In this document: in pieces, positions 45,947 to 54,457 of the stretch
Position numbering within the stretch: position 1 is the first letter of the stretch
Layout of the letters: each line of letters opens with the position of its first letter
From: Rhizobium sp. BK418
GTDB lineage: Bacteria > Pseudomonadota > Alphaproteobacteria > Rhizobiales > Rhizobiaceae
Assembly: GCF_004341105.1 (NCBI RefSeq)
Contig: NZ_SLZK01000002.1
Span: 366,310-430,309 of the forward strand
DNA: 64,000 nucleotides
Direction of reading: 5' to 3'
Made by a program: the position numbers and the translations under genes
The notes under the pieces: generated by a model
Told to the model about the DNA's origin: nothing
The model's input: the letters and a program-made list of their open reading frames with translations, nothing else
Databases searched by the model: none

Positions 45947-46178
45947 AGCAGATTACGATCTTCAGATCGGGTTTCCACGCTGGCAGTCTTTGTTGACGCA
46001 GTAGTTGCCACAAGACCGTTGGACACTTTTGCGCGACCTGCTTTCGAACCGCGCATCTGCGTCGCCACGCCGCAGCATCGCGCCACAAATTCGGCCCGCG
46101 CCACAATGATCATCCTTCTCGCCCGCCGGTATGCATGCGGGCAGTTGGATGGTGTTCTTCCCGTTTCAGGAGGTCATT

Positions 46179-46835
46179 GTGCAAAAACTTGGTATCGCAT
46201 TCCTCATGAGCGCCGCGGTGATTGCTGCCCCAGGCCTTGCCAGCTTGGCGCAGGCTCAGACTATCGCCCATAAATCCAAGGATACCCATGTGCTCATCGT
46301 GCGCCTGCCGGATGGCTCGCTCGAGCGCATCCGCTATGCGGGTAATCAGCCGCCGCAGGTCCGCATCGACGGCGAGCCCGATCCGGCGCCTAACCTCTTC
46401 GATCCCTTCTGGCCTTCGTCGCCCTTTGCCGATCTAGACCGCATATCCTTGGCGATGGACCGCGAGGCTGCGGCGATCATGCAGCAGGCCGACAGCATGA
46501 TGCAGGCATCGCCGGGCGATATGGCGACAGCCGGGCTGGGTGAATTGCCTGCCGGCACGCAGGGCTATTCGATGGTCTCGACCATGTCCGGCAACGGCAT
46601 CTGCACCCGAAGCGTCCGTTATTTCAGCACCAGCGACGGCAAGCCGCATGTGGAGAGCAGTACATCGGGCAATTGCGCGCCGGGCAAGGCGGCAAGCATA
46701 CCGGTTCCGACGAAGACGCCTCGGCCAGCCTTCAAGCCGAAAGCCTCTGGGATCATCGAAGTGAACGCAGAGCCACCCATCAGAGATGGTGGTGCGCCAC
46801 AGGCAGGTCTGCGGCTTGCGAGCGCAGTGAATTGA
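46179..46835 (+). CDS. Secreted protein of unknown function
   Basis: The 218-residue protein uses GTG 46179, behind a near-perfect AGGAGG at 46168-46173, and has a signal peptide ending in AQAQ. The mature part contains DTHVLIVRLPDGSLERIRY and a central GNGICTRSV with a later SGNCAPG, so one disulfide is likely. The tail is Pro-rich. It is convergent with the anti-sigma gene (35 bp gap). Confidence 0.75.
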   Translation: MQKLGIAFLMSAAVIAAPGLASLAQAQTIAHKSKDTHVLIVRLPDGSLERIRYAGNQPPQVRIDGEPDPAPNLFDPFWPSSPFADLDRISLAMDREAAAIMQQADSMMQASPGDMATAGLGELPAGTQGYSMVSTMSGNGICTRSVRYFSTSDGKPHVESSTSGNCAPGKAASIPVPTKTPRPAFKPKASGIIEVNAEPPIRDGGAPQAGLRLASAVN

Positions 46836-46869
46836 TGTGTTGAGGTAGACGGACGGCAGCCGTCGTGCT

Positions 46870-47664
46870 CTAGACCGAAATCTTGCTCCGAACCGCATCG
46901 GCGATCTCGGTCATGCGGTCGACCGAAGCATGGCCAATGAGCATGAAGGCGTGTGTGGCGCTTGACCAGTAGACGACATTCATGCCCTTGCGACCTTCGA
47001 TGTCAGGTGCCTTGGGGCCGACATCGGAGGCGACGATGCAGAGTGCCATGGGCCCGGTCTTCGGGTCCAGATAAGCGATCTGGGCGAGTGGCTTGCCGTC
47101 ATATTGCAGGATTTGGGCGCGTTTGAAGTCGATATCCTGCACGGCGATCTGCTCAGGCGAAAGCTGCAGGCCGAGGCTTCCGTCCAGACGGGCAAGCTGC
47201 GCTGCCTGCACATCTGCCGGCGGAACGGGACCGGCGAGCGTCTCCGGCGTATAAAGCGAGATATATTCGGCGACGACGGCGCGCCATTCGCTGTTTTCAT
47301 CCTTGCCCGAGAACCTTGCACTAAGGCCGATCACGGTGCGGTCGACAGCGATACCAGCAACAACCGAAGCGGCAAGCGCGCCGAGAAAGCCGCGACGGGT
47401 CACGAAGGCACTCGCGCTTGCAGGCTGTGCGGCGGGAATAGCTGAGAGCATGGCTTCGAGCTTTGCCTGCGGGGCGGCATCGAGCAGCGGCGCGAATGCT
47501 TCCTTATAATGCAGGCTTGCGCGAGCCAGAAATTCAAGTCGGTCGGCGACAGCCTCGTCGGCCTCAACAAGCGCTTCGATGCGGGCAGCCTCTTCAGCGC
47601 TCACTTCACCATCGATGAAGGCGGTCAGTTCCTCGTCGGAGGGCATTACGTGCTTCGTGCTCAT
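46870..47664 (-). CDS. Anti-sigma factor, transmembrane
   Basis: The 264-residue protein begins with DEELTAFIDGEVSAEEAARIEALVEAD, an anti-sigma domain typical of ECF systems but without the zinc HxxxCxxC. A membrane segment is at about 92-112 (FLGALAASVVAGIAV), leaving a C-terminal domain (about 120-264) outside the membrane. Its ATG overlaps the sigma gene stop by four bases. It likely holds the sigma factor at the membrane until a cell-envelope signal. Confidence 0.88.
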   Translation of the reverse strand: MSTKHVMPSDEELTAFIDGEVSAEEAARIEALVEADEAVADRLEFLARASLHYKEAFAPLLDAAPQAKLEAMLSAIPAAQPASASAFVTRRGFLGALAASVVAGIAVDRTVIGLSARFSGKDENSEWRAVVAEYISLYTPETLAGPVPPADVQAAQLARLDGSLGLQLSPEQIAVQDIDFKRAQILQYDGKPLAQIAYLDPKTGPMALCIVASDVGPKAPDIEGRKGMNVVYWSSATHAFMLIGHASVDRMTEIADAVRSKISV

Positions 47665-48266
47665 TCAAATCCCCCTGCCGACACGGTCTCGGATAGCTTC
47701 GCGCGGGCGGCTGCCAGCCGGCTCATCACGGTGCCGATCGGAACATCCATGACGGAGGCGACCTCGCGATAGGAAAGCCCTTCCACATAGGCGAGGAACA
47801 CCGCCGATCGCTGCGCCTCCGGCAGCGCGTTCACCTGTTTCAAAACCTGGTTTGCCATGACATGCGTTTCGGTATCGCGAGCGCCATCGACGGTGAGTGT
47901 CTCGTCAGCATCGACGAAGCCCTGTCCCTGGCGGACGCGGCGGGCGCGAATCTCGTTCAGCCAGATGGAATGCAGGATCGAAAACAGCCAGCGATCGAGC
48001 CGCGTGCCGGCGACGAACTGATCGACCCGTTCCAGCGCGCGAACACATGTCGCCTGGACGAGATCATCTGCGACATCACGCTGATGCGAAAGGACGAGGC
48101 CATAGCGCCACAGACGCGCGAGGTGCTCCGTCAGGCCGCTCCTGATATCCGCTTCGCTCGCGATGGCTGCCTCCGCGCTTATTGGCTGTTTCGGAACCGC
48201 CGGTCCTGCCGGCGATTCCGTTCTGCCGTGACTATAGGCAGGAAATGTGGTGTATGCGACCGACAT
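47661..48266 (-). CDS. ECF-type RNA polymerase sigma factor
   Basis: The 201-residue protein contains sigma region 2 (HQRDVADDLVQATCVRALERVDQF and LFSILHSIWLNEIRARRVR) and region 4 (LPEAQRSAVFLAYVEGLSYREVASVMDVPIGTVMSRLAAARAKL). It lacks regions 1 and 3, as expected for extracytoplasmic sigma factors. The adjacent overlapping gene encodes its anti-sigma. The ATG at 48266 is used. The regulon is unknown; the TPR gene upstream is one candidate. Confidence 0.93.
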   Translation of the reverse strand: MSVAYTTFPAYSHGRTESPAGPAVPKQPISAEAAIASEADIRSGLTEHLARLWRYGLVLSHQRDVADDLVQATCVRALERVDQFVAGTRLDRWLFSILHSIWLNEIRARRVRQGQGFVDADETLTVDGARDTETHVMANQVLKQVNALPEAQRSAVFLAYVEGLSYREVASVMDVPIGTVMSRLAAARAKLSETVSAGGFE

Positions 48267-48316
48267 CCGGAAATACCCTTCAATCAACCTTGCCTCTCTC
48301 CTGCCGCGGCCAGAGC

Positions 48317-48853
48317 TCAGATCTTCGACGGATCGAGGATTGCGGCGTTGAGGTCCTGATATTCTTCGCAGCCCGTGCCGCAGATCGCCTTGATGGTGGT
48401 CAGTTGCTCCTTGGCGAGGTCGAGCTGACCCTTGATGACGTAGGCTTCGCCGAGATATTCGCGAACCTTGGCGTATTGCGGATCAAGCTTTACCGATTGC
48501 AGATAGTAGGAAATGCCTTCATCCGTGCGGCCGAGTTTGCGGGTGACGTAACCGCGGTAGTTCAGCCATTCGGCGTTGTTCTGATCCTTGACGGTGTCGA
48601 GCATGGCGAGCGCTTCATCATAGCGACCGGCCTTGGCAAGCGAGTAGGCGTAATCGGTACGGTTCTCATCCGTCACGTTGGAGCTCTGTTGCTTGACGCA
48701 TTTCTTGGTCTTCTGGTCGTATATTTCGCCCTTCTTGCAGACCGGCGTGGTGCTGCTGTCGTTGCCGATTGCGAAGACAGGACCGGAGAAGGCAGCGGCG
48801 GCAATGCAGCTGCCGAGCACGAGGGAAGCGATGCGGACAGTCTTGATCGTCAT
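48317..48853 (-). CDS. TPR-repeat secreted protein
   Basis: The 178-residue protein has a signal peptide ending in VFA, a cysteine pair CKKGEIYDQKTKKC, then TPR repeats (about 70-150, YAYSLAKAGRYDEALAMLD and VKLDPQYAKVREYLGEAYVIKG). TPR domains mediate protein contacts; this would act in the periplasm. It is 50 bp upstream of the sigma gene on the same strand. Its ribosome site AGGAG lies inside a hairpin (see regulatory feature). Confidence 0.85.
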   Translation of the reverse strand: MTIKTVRIASLVLGSCIAAAAFSGPVFAIGNDSSTTPVCKKGEIYDQKTKKCVKQQSSNVTDENRTDYAYSLAKAGRYDEALAMLDTVKDQNNAEWLNYRGYVTRKLGRTDEGISYYLQSVKLDPQYAKVREYLGEAYVIKGQLDLAKEQLTTIKAICGTGCEEYQDLNAAILDPSKI

Positions 48854-48859
48854 TGGATA

Positions 48860-48888
48860 ACTCCTCGAAAAATGACGTTGCGAGGAGT
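48860..48888 (-). promoter_or_regulatory. Hairpin that hides the TPR gene ribosome site
   Basis: On the minus strand, ACTCCTCG (48881-48888), 13-base loop, CGAGGAGT (48860-48867). The right arm contains the SD AGGAG seven bases before ATG 48853. When folded, the site is closed. This could be a heat- or factor-controlled translation switch; the T-rich loop is open to melting or binding. Confidence 0.6.
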
Positions 48889-49026
48889 GAACACCGCTGC
48901 ATCAAGCTTTATTCGGTACGCTCCAGCATTTTTCCGATCACGGCTTCGTGAAACGCGATGCTTCGAATAAACTCTCCAGCCAGCGTGTTTTCCGCTTGTT
49001 CCGCCGGGAACGACAAGGAGAATATT

Positions 49027-50079
49027 GTGGCTCAATCCGTCAGACTGTTAAGTCTCGTCACCGCCGTGCCTGAACATGTCATTCCTCAGCGCCAGGCCGC
49101 CGAGACCTCCGCTCGCCTGTTTGCCGATCGTTTCAAGGAATTCCGCCACCTCGCGCCCGTATTCGAGAATGCCGGCATCGAGAAACGTCATGCCGCCCGT
49201 CCCCTCGCGTGGTTTGAAGAGATGCATGGCTGGCGGGACAGGATGGAGGCTTATGAGGAGGTCGCGGGTTCGCTGTTCGTCGAGGCGGCAACGCGCGCAC
49301 TTGATCAGGCCGGGCTGACGGCCAATGCGGTCGATTGCGTGGTAACGGTTTCCTCGACGGGCATCACCACGCCGAGCTTCGATGCGCGGCTCGCGGGCCG
49401 GCTCGGGTTTCGCGCGGATATCGAGCGCGTGCCCGTCTTCGGACTTGGCTGCGCTGCCGGCGTTTCCGGCTTTGGTATCGCCTCACGGCTGGCGCGCAGC
49501 CGACCGACCGCCGTGGTACTCTTCGTCGCCATCGAACTTTGCACACTGGCGTTCCGGCTAGATGAATTGACCAAGCCGAACATCATCGCCACCGCCCTCT
49601 TTGGTGACGGGGCTGCAGCCTGCGTGCTGCGCTCCGGCGACGGCGGTATTGCGGAGGTGGAATCGGCGGGTGATCATCTCTTTCCGGATACGCTCGATAT
49701 CATGGGCTGGAAGATCGATGATACCGGCTTCGGGATCCTGCTGGCGCAATCGCTGCCGCCCTTCGCGGAAAAGGAACTCGGTCCGGCAATCGACAGCATT
49801 CTGGCGCGTGCCGGCCTCAAGCGCGGCGATATCAACCGTTTCATCTGCCATCCCGGCGGCACCAAAGTGGTGACGGCTATGGAGAGTGCGCTTTCCATGG
49901 CGCCTGATACTCTCGACATCGAGCGGTCGGTACTTGCCGAATACGGCAACATGTCCTCGCCGACAGTGCTTTTCGTTCTGGAGCGCGCGATCCGCCGAGG
50001 ATTGCCCGATCGGGCGGCTATGATCGCCATGGGACCGGGTTTTACGGCAAGCTGCGTCACATTGCGGAGGATCCCATGA
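49027..50079 (+). CDS. Type III polyketide synthase
   Basis: The 350-residue homodimeric condensing enzyme belongs to the chalcone synthase/alkylresorcinol family. The catalytic triad is Cys142 (FGLGCAAGVSG), His275 (FICHPGGTK) and Asn308 (YGNMSSPTV). It extends an acyl starter with malonyl-CoA to make a pyrone or resorcinol. GTG 49027 follows AAGGAG seven bases upstream. The next gene, overlapping by four bases, encodes a methyltransferase; the pair resembles Bacillus BpsA-BpsB. Confidence 0.92.
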   Translation: MAQSVRLLSLVTAVPEHVIPQRQAAETSARLFADRFKEFRHLAPVFENAGIEKRHAARPLAWFEEMHGWRDRMEAYEEVAGSLFVEAATRALDQAGLTANAVDCVVTVSSTGITTPSFDARLAGRLGFRADIERVPVFGLGCAAGVSGFGIASRLARSRPTAVVLFVAIELCTLAFRLDELTKPNIIATALFGDGAAACVLRSGDGGIAEVESAGDHLFPDTLDIMGWKIDDTGFGILLAQSLPPFAEKELGPAIDSILARAGLKRGDINRFICHPGGTKVVTAMESALSMAPDTLDIERSVLAEYGNMSSPTVLFVLERAIRRGLPDRAAMIAMGPGFTASCVTLRRIP

Positions 50080-50579
50080 TGTGGCCATCGATCGCTTTGC
50101 TGACTTTCGTGACTGTGCAGCGGCTCTCCGAGTTGGTCATCGCGCGCCGCAACACGATGGCGCTCTTTGCAAAAGGCGCGCGCGAAATCGCGCCCGAACA
50201 TTATCCCTACATCGTGGCGCTCCATACGAGCTGGCTCGTCGGGCTCTGGGTGCTGGCAACGGGTCAGCCGATCCAGCTCTTCTGGTTCGGCCTCTTCATG
50301 CTGCTGCAGGTGCTGAGGCTATGGGTATTGGTAACGCTCGGGGAGCGATGGACGACGCGTATCATCATCCTGCCCGGCGCGCCGCTCGTCGAAAGCGGCC
50401 CCTACCGCTTGTTCAAACATCCCAACTACATGATCGTGACAGGCGAGATCGCCACCCTGCCGCTCGCCTTCGGCATGCCGTTTTATGCGCTCGTCTTTTC
50501 GCTTCTCAATGCCGTCATCCTGACCATCCGCATCAGGGCTGAAAATGCCGCACTGAAAAGCGCAATGATTTTGAAATGA
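50076..50579 (+). CDS. Isoprenylcysteine carboxyl methyltransferase-family enzyme
   Basis: The 167-residue membrane methyltransferase has several membrane segments and the family end RLFKHPNYMIVTGEIATLPLAFG, where His and Asn-Tyr contact SAM. In other bacteria such enzymes next to type III PKS genes methylate the ring oxygen of alkylpyrones. The ATGA overlap with the PKS gene implies one operon and a shared product. Confidence 0.88.
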   Translation: MMWPSIALLTFVTVQRLSELVIARRNTMALFAKGAREIAPEHYPYIVALHTSWLVGLWVLATGQPIQLFWFGLFMLLQVLRLWVLVTLGERWTTRIIILPGAPLVESGPYRLFKHPNYMIVTGEIATLPLAFGMPFYALVFSLLNAVILTIRIRAENAALKSAMILK

Positions 50580-50654
50580 AATGTAATTTTTCGTTTGCGC
50601 CGCAGCATTGAGATGGGCATTTTAGGCCCGATAATACAGCGGAATGCAGGGGAA

Positions 50655-51902
50655 ATGACGAAAAACGCAATTGTGCTCGGCGCTGGCATCGTCGGGGTTT
50701 CGACGGCCATCCATCTTCAACGTCGCGGTCGGCAAGTAACCCTCATCGATCGCAAGGAGCCGGGCAACGAAACCTCCTTCGGCAATGCCGGTCTGATCCA
50801 GCGCGAAGGCGTCATGCCCTACGGCTTCCCACAGCAGCTCGGCCTGCTGCTGCGCTACGCGCTGAACAACCGTATCGATGCGCATTATCACCTGAAAGCG
50901 CTGCCGAGCCAGCTCGCCTTCCTCGCCCGCTATTGGTGGAATTCCAATCCGAAGCGGCACGAGATGATCACCAGGGCCTATGCGCCGCTGATCGAGAATT
51001 CGATCACTGAGCACAAGGACCTTATCGAGGCATCGCACGCTGAAGCGCTGATCCGCAAGGATGGCTGGATGAAGATCTTCCGTACCGAGGCCAAGCGCGA
51101 CGAAGCCTTTGCGGAAGCCGCTGTCTGGAAGAACCAGTTCGGCGTCGGCTACGAGAGCCTGACCTCATCTGATATTGCCCGTCTGGAGCCGAACATCACG
51201 GGTGATTTCGTCGGCGGCCTACGCTGGATCGACCCGTGGTCGGTTCTAGACCCGCATGCGTTGACGCGCGCCTATCGCAGCTATTTCGAAAGCCTCGGCG
51301 GCCGTTTCGTAATCGGTGATGCGGCATCGCTTGGACCGGTCGGATCCGGCTGGAAGATCATGACGTCGGAAGGTTCGCTGGAGGCCGATGATGTCGTGCT
51401 GGCGCTCGGCCCCTGGGCCGCGGTTGCGACACGCCGCCTCGGCTATTCCTTCCCGCTCGGCGTCAAGCGCGGCTACCACATGCATTATGGTATCAAGGGC
51501 AATGCGGTGCTCAACAACTGGACGCTGGATTCCGAGCGCGGCTATTTCCTGGCGCCGATGAACCAGGGGGTACGCCTGACAACGGGCGCGGAATTCGCAG
51601 CGCTCGACGCACCTAAGACGCCGGTGCAGCTCGACCGGGCCGAAGCCGTGGCACGGACCATATTTCCGTTGGGAGAGCGGCTGGATCCGGAACCGTGGAT
51701 GGGCGCCCGCCCCTGCACGCCCGACATGATGCCGATCATTGGCAAAGCGCCGCGCCATCAGGGTCTGTGGTTCGCCTTCGGCCATGCCCACCACGGGCTG
51801 ACGCTCGGACCGGTAACGGGTCGTGTACTGGCCGAATTGATGACCGGCGAGACACCGTTCATCAATATCTCGGCTTATTCTCCCGGCAGATTCAACCCTT
51901 AG
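50655..51902 (+). CDS. FAD-dependent amino-acid oxidoreductase, DadA-like
   Basis: The 415-residue protein has an N-terminal Rossmann FAD site AIVLGAGIVGVSTAIHLQRRG (about 5-25) and a DadA/DAO fold: GNAGLI, WWNSNPKR, and RPCTPDMMPIIGKAP. D-amino-acid dehydrogenases of this family feed electrons to the respiratory chain. The stop codon (51900-51902) lies in the left end of the 296-bp repeat element. The start at 50655 is preferred to longer in-frame ATGs. Confidence 0.88.
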   Translation: MTKNAIVLGAGIVGVSTAIHLQRRGRQVTLIDRKEPGNETSFGNAGLIQREGVMPYGFPQQLGLLLRYALNNRIDAHYHLKALPSQLAFLARYWWNSNPKRHEMITRAYAPLIENSITEHKDLIEASHAEALIRKDGWMKIFRTEAKRDEAFAEAAVWKNQFGVGYESLTSSDIARLEPNITGDFVGGLRWIDPWSVLDPHALTRAYRSYFESLGGRFVIGDAASLGPVGSGWKIMTSEGSLEADDVVLALGPWAAVATRRLGYSFPLGVKRGYHMHYGIKGNAVLNNWTLDSERGYFLAPMNQGVRLTTGAEFAALDAPKTPVQLDRAEAVARTIFPLGERLDPEPWMGARPCTPDMMPIIGKAPRHQGLWFAFGHAHHGLTLGPVTGRVLAELMTGETPFINISAYSPGRFNP

Positions 51903-52194
51903 AGTCTTTCCTGGCTAGATTGCAGCATTCTGTTGGCTCAAACGGAGTCGGATGGTCGACCGGCTGGCGCGCGTCTTAGCCAGATCTACGGCCAAACCGG
52001 CCGGTCGATCAGGCGGCCCGTTTCAGCCAACCCCGGTGGTTTGCTTGCAAACCAGCTAGGGCCGGGCATCTTTCCGCCAGGATCAAAGGCGATCGGCTCG
52101 GACGTACCTTGGGGTATGCCCTTCGCCAATCGCCTTTGCCCTGACGAAAACCTGCTCCGGCAGAATGCTGCAAGCTAGCCAGGAAAGGCTCTAA
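51899..52194. repeat. Inverted-ended element (about 296 bp), copy 1
   Basis: The left end TTAGAGTCTTTCCTGG and the right end, read as complement, TTAGAGCCTTTCCTGG belong to 34-bp inverted repeats with two mismatches. Inside are TGGTTTGC/GCAAACCA (52037-52054) and a long hairpin with CAAAGGCGAT/ATCGCCTTTG (52084-52138). It is about 95% identical to 61915-62211. Left and right ends supply the stop codons of dadA and gntK. It encodes no convincing protein, so it is MITE- or RIME-like. Confidence 0.93.
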
Positions 52195-52720
52195 CGCCAA
52201 GCTCGGCGAGAGCCTTCAGGGCTTCCGCCGCAATATTTTCAATCGTGTCGTCGATGTCGACCGTCACGACACCCTTTTCCCCTGTCGGCACTTCCAGTGT
52301 CTGCAGCTGGCTCTCCAGCAGCGAGACCGGCATGAAGTGGCCTTTGCGGTGGCCCATGCGTTCCGTCAGGAGTTCCTTCGAGCCTTCGAGATAGACGAAA
52401 TAGAGGTTGCCGCCGACAGCCGCTCGCAGTCTTTTGCGGTAAATGCGCTTCAGCGCCGAGCACGAAACGATGATGCCTTCGCCCTTTGCAAGCGACGCCT
52501 TCATCGTTTCACCGATGCGATCGAGCCAAGGCATCCGGTCCTCGTCGGTCAGCGGAATGCCCTTCGACATTTTCTCGACGTTGGAAGCGGGATGAAGGGC
52601 ATCGCCTTCGACAAATCGAAGGTGGAGACCCATAGCTATTTCTTCGCCGATCGAGGATTTACCGGAACCGCTAACGCCCATGACGATGATCGCATGGAGA
52701 GTTCCGTTATGCTCTGTCAT
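52175..52720 (-). CDS. gntK: Gluconokinase
   Basis: The 181-residue kinase phosphorylates gluconate to 6-phosphogluconate. The P-loop is GVSGSGKSSIGEE, followed by FVEGDALHPASNVEKMSKGIPL and DRMPWLDRI, all of the GntK family. The last five or so residues (RAFPG) and stop are read from the right end of the 296-bp element, so its original C terminus was likely replaced. Gluconate uptake genes are not adjacent. Confidence 0.93.
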   Translation of the reverse strand: MTEHNGTLHAIIVMGVSGSGKSSIGEEIAMGLHLRFVEGDALHPASNVEKMSKGIPLTDEDRMPWLDRIGETMKASLAKGEGIIVSCSALKRIYRKRLRAAVGGNLYFVYLEGSKELLTERMGHRKGHFMPVSLLESQLQTLEVPTGEKGVVTVDIDDTIENIAAEALKALAELGVRAFPG

Positions 52721-52762
52721 TGCTCATCTCGCTCATCGTTCCGGCGCCGGAAATCTGCGGCC

Positions 52763-53605
52763 TCAAGAGACCGCAGACAGGGCAGCATTCTTGCGTGCAA
52801 GACGCGCCTTGATGGTATCGACATCCGCCCGCGGCGTCGCTGCAAACAGGGTCTTTGTATAGTTGTGCTGCGGATCGCTGAAAACCTGATCCCGCGTACC
52901 GTATTCGACTGCCTCACCGAAATACATCACCATCACCTCGTCTGCCATGTAGCGGACGACCGAAAGGTCGTGGCTGATGAAGACATAGGTCAGGTTCAGT
53001 TCGTCCTGCAGGTCTGCCAGAAGGTTCAGCACCTGTGCCTGCACAGACAGGTCGAGTGCGGAAACCGGTTCGTCAAGAACCAAAAGCCGAGGCCTCAGCA
53101 TCAGCGCCCGGGCAATGGCAATGCGCTGGCGCTGACCGCCGGAGAACATATGCGGGTAGCGGTTGAAGTGAACGTCCTGTAGGCCGACCTTGCGCAGCAT
53201 CGCCATTGCCAGGTCGCGCCGTTCGGCGTCCGGCGTATTGGTGTTGATGATCAGCGGCTCCATCAGGATGTCGCCAATCTTCTTGCGCGGGTTCAGAGAT
53301 CCATAGGGGTTCTGGAAAACGATCTGCACTTTACGGCGGATCTCCGGCGTCAGGTCGCCCTGGAAGATATCGACCTTCTTGCCGTCGATGAAGAGCTCAC
53401 CTGCCGTGGCCGGGTCGATCATCGTTATGATACGGGCAAGAGTGGACTTGCCGCAGCCGCTTTCGCCAACGATCGCCAGCGTCTTGCCCTCTTCCACGCT
53501 GAAGCTTACGCCCTTGACGGCATGGACCGTTCTCGCCTTCTTGAACATACCGCCCGGCAGGTAATAGTCGCGGACGATGTTTTTTCCTTCGAGAACTGGC
53601 GTCAT
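52763..53605 (-). CDS. dppF: Peptide/ALA ABC transporter ATPase DppF
   Basis: The 280-residue ATPase has Walker A GESGCGKSTLA, signature SGGQRQRIAIARAL, and Walker B LLVLDEPVSALD, with the C-terminal oligopeptide-family domain. ATG 53605 overlaps the dppD stop by one base. It is the second ATPase of the dppABCDF importer and the last gene of the operon. Confidence 0.94.
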   Translation of the reverse strand: MTPVLEGKNIVRDYYLPGGMFKKARTVHAVKGVSFSVEEGKTLAIVGESGCGKSTLARIITMIDPATAGELFIDGKKVDIFQGDLTPEIRRKVQIVFQNPYGSLNPRKKIGDILMEPLIINTNTPDAERRDLAMAMLRKVGLQDVHFNRYPHMFSGGQRQRIAIARALMLRPRLLVLDEPVSALDLSVQAQVLNLLADLQDELNLTYVFISHDLSVVRYMADEVMVMYFGEAVEYGTRDQVFSDPQHNYTKTLFAATPRADVDTIKARLARKNAALSAVS

Positions 53606-54456
53606 CAGGCCGCTCCCTCCACAGTCTTGTTTGGATTGAAAAGTTCGCCGATGGTCGGCAGCCGGTCGCCCGTCGCATTTTCCGGAAGGGCGGCGAGCAG
53701 TGCCCGCGTGTAATCGCTCTTCGGAGATTCGAAGAGCGAAAGCACGTCGGCCTCTTCCATCTTGCGGCCCTTGTACTGGACGATCACCCGGTCGGCCGTT
53801 TCCGCGACCACGCCCATATTGTGCGTGATCATGATCAGGCCCATGCGATGCTCCGTCTGCAGGCGCATCAGGAGATCGAGGATCTGCTTCTGAATGGTGA
53901 CGTCGAGTGCGGTGGTTGGCTCGTCGGCGATCAGGAGCTTCGGATTGCAGGCGATGGCGATGGCGATCATGACGCGCTGGCACTGGCCGCCCGACATCTG
54001 ATGCGGGAAGTGGTTGAGCCGCTCGGCAGGATCGGGAATGCCGACCGCCTGGAAAAGCTCGATCGCGCGCTTGCGACGGGCAGCCTTATCGAGACCGAGG
54101 TGAATTCTCAGCACTTCCTCGATCTGGAAGCCCACGGTGAAGCAGGGGTTGAGGCTGGCAATCGGCTCCTGAAAGATCATCGACATATCCTTGCCGATGA
54201 TTTCGCGCCGCTTGGCTGCGGACATGCCAAGCAGGTTCTGGCCGTCAAAGACCATCTTGTCCGCCGTCACCTTCGCCGTCCAGGGCAGAAGACCCATGGC
54301 GGCCAGCATTGAGACCGATTTGCCGGAACCGGATTCGCCGACGATCGCCAGAACCTCGCCGGCATCGACCTTCAGCGAGACGCCGTCGACGGCGCGGAAG
54401 GGTCCGGTCGACGTCTGGAATTCGACAACGAGATTTTCAATTTCGAGAAGCGCCAT
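53605..54456 (-). CDS. dppD: Peptide/ALA ABC transporter ATPase DppD
   Basis: The 283-residue ATPase has Walker [13 protein letters not shown], signature [15 protein letters not shown], Walker [13 protein letters not shown]. It pairs with DppF to power the inner-membrane channel DppBC. It starts one base after the dppC stop codon. Confidence 0.95.
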   Translation of the reverse strand: MALLEIENLVVEFQTSTGPFRAVDGVSLKVDAGEVLAIVGESGSGKSVSMLAAMGLLPWTAKVTADKMVFDGQNLLGMSAAKRREIIGKDMSMIFQEPIASLNPCFTVGFQIEEVLRIHLGLDKAARRKRAIELFQAVGIPDPAERLNHFPHQMSGGQCQRVMIAIAIACNPKLLIADEPTTALDVTIQKQILDLLMRLQTEHRMGLIMITHNMGVVAETADRVIVQYKGRKMEEADVLSLFESPKSDYTRALLAALPENATGDRLPTIGELFNPNKTVEGAA

Positions 54457-54457
54457 C

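Noticed and set aside
51933..52178. 81-codon frame inside repeat copy 1 and its match in copy 2 (61968-62195)
   Set aside because: The frames agree because the DNA is near identical. The inverted repeats and hairpins explain the conservation, and the start codons differ between copies.
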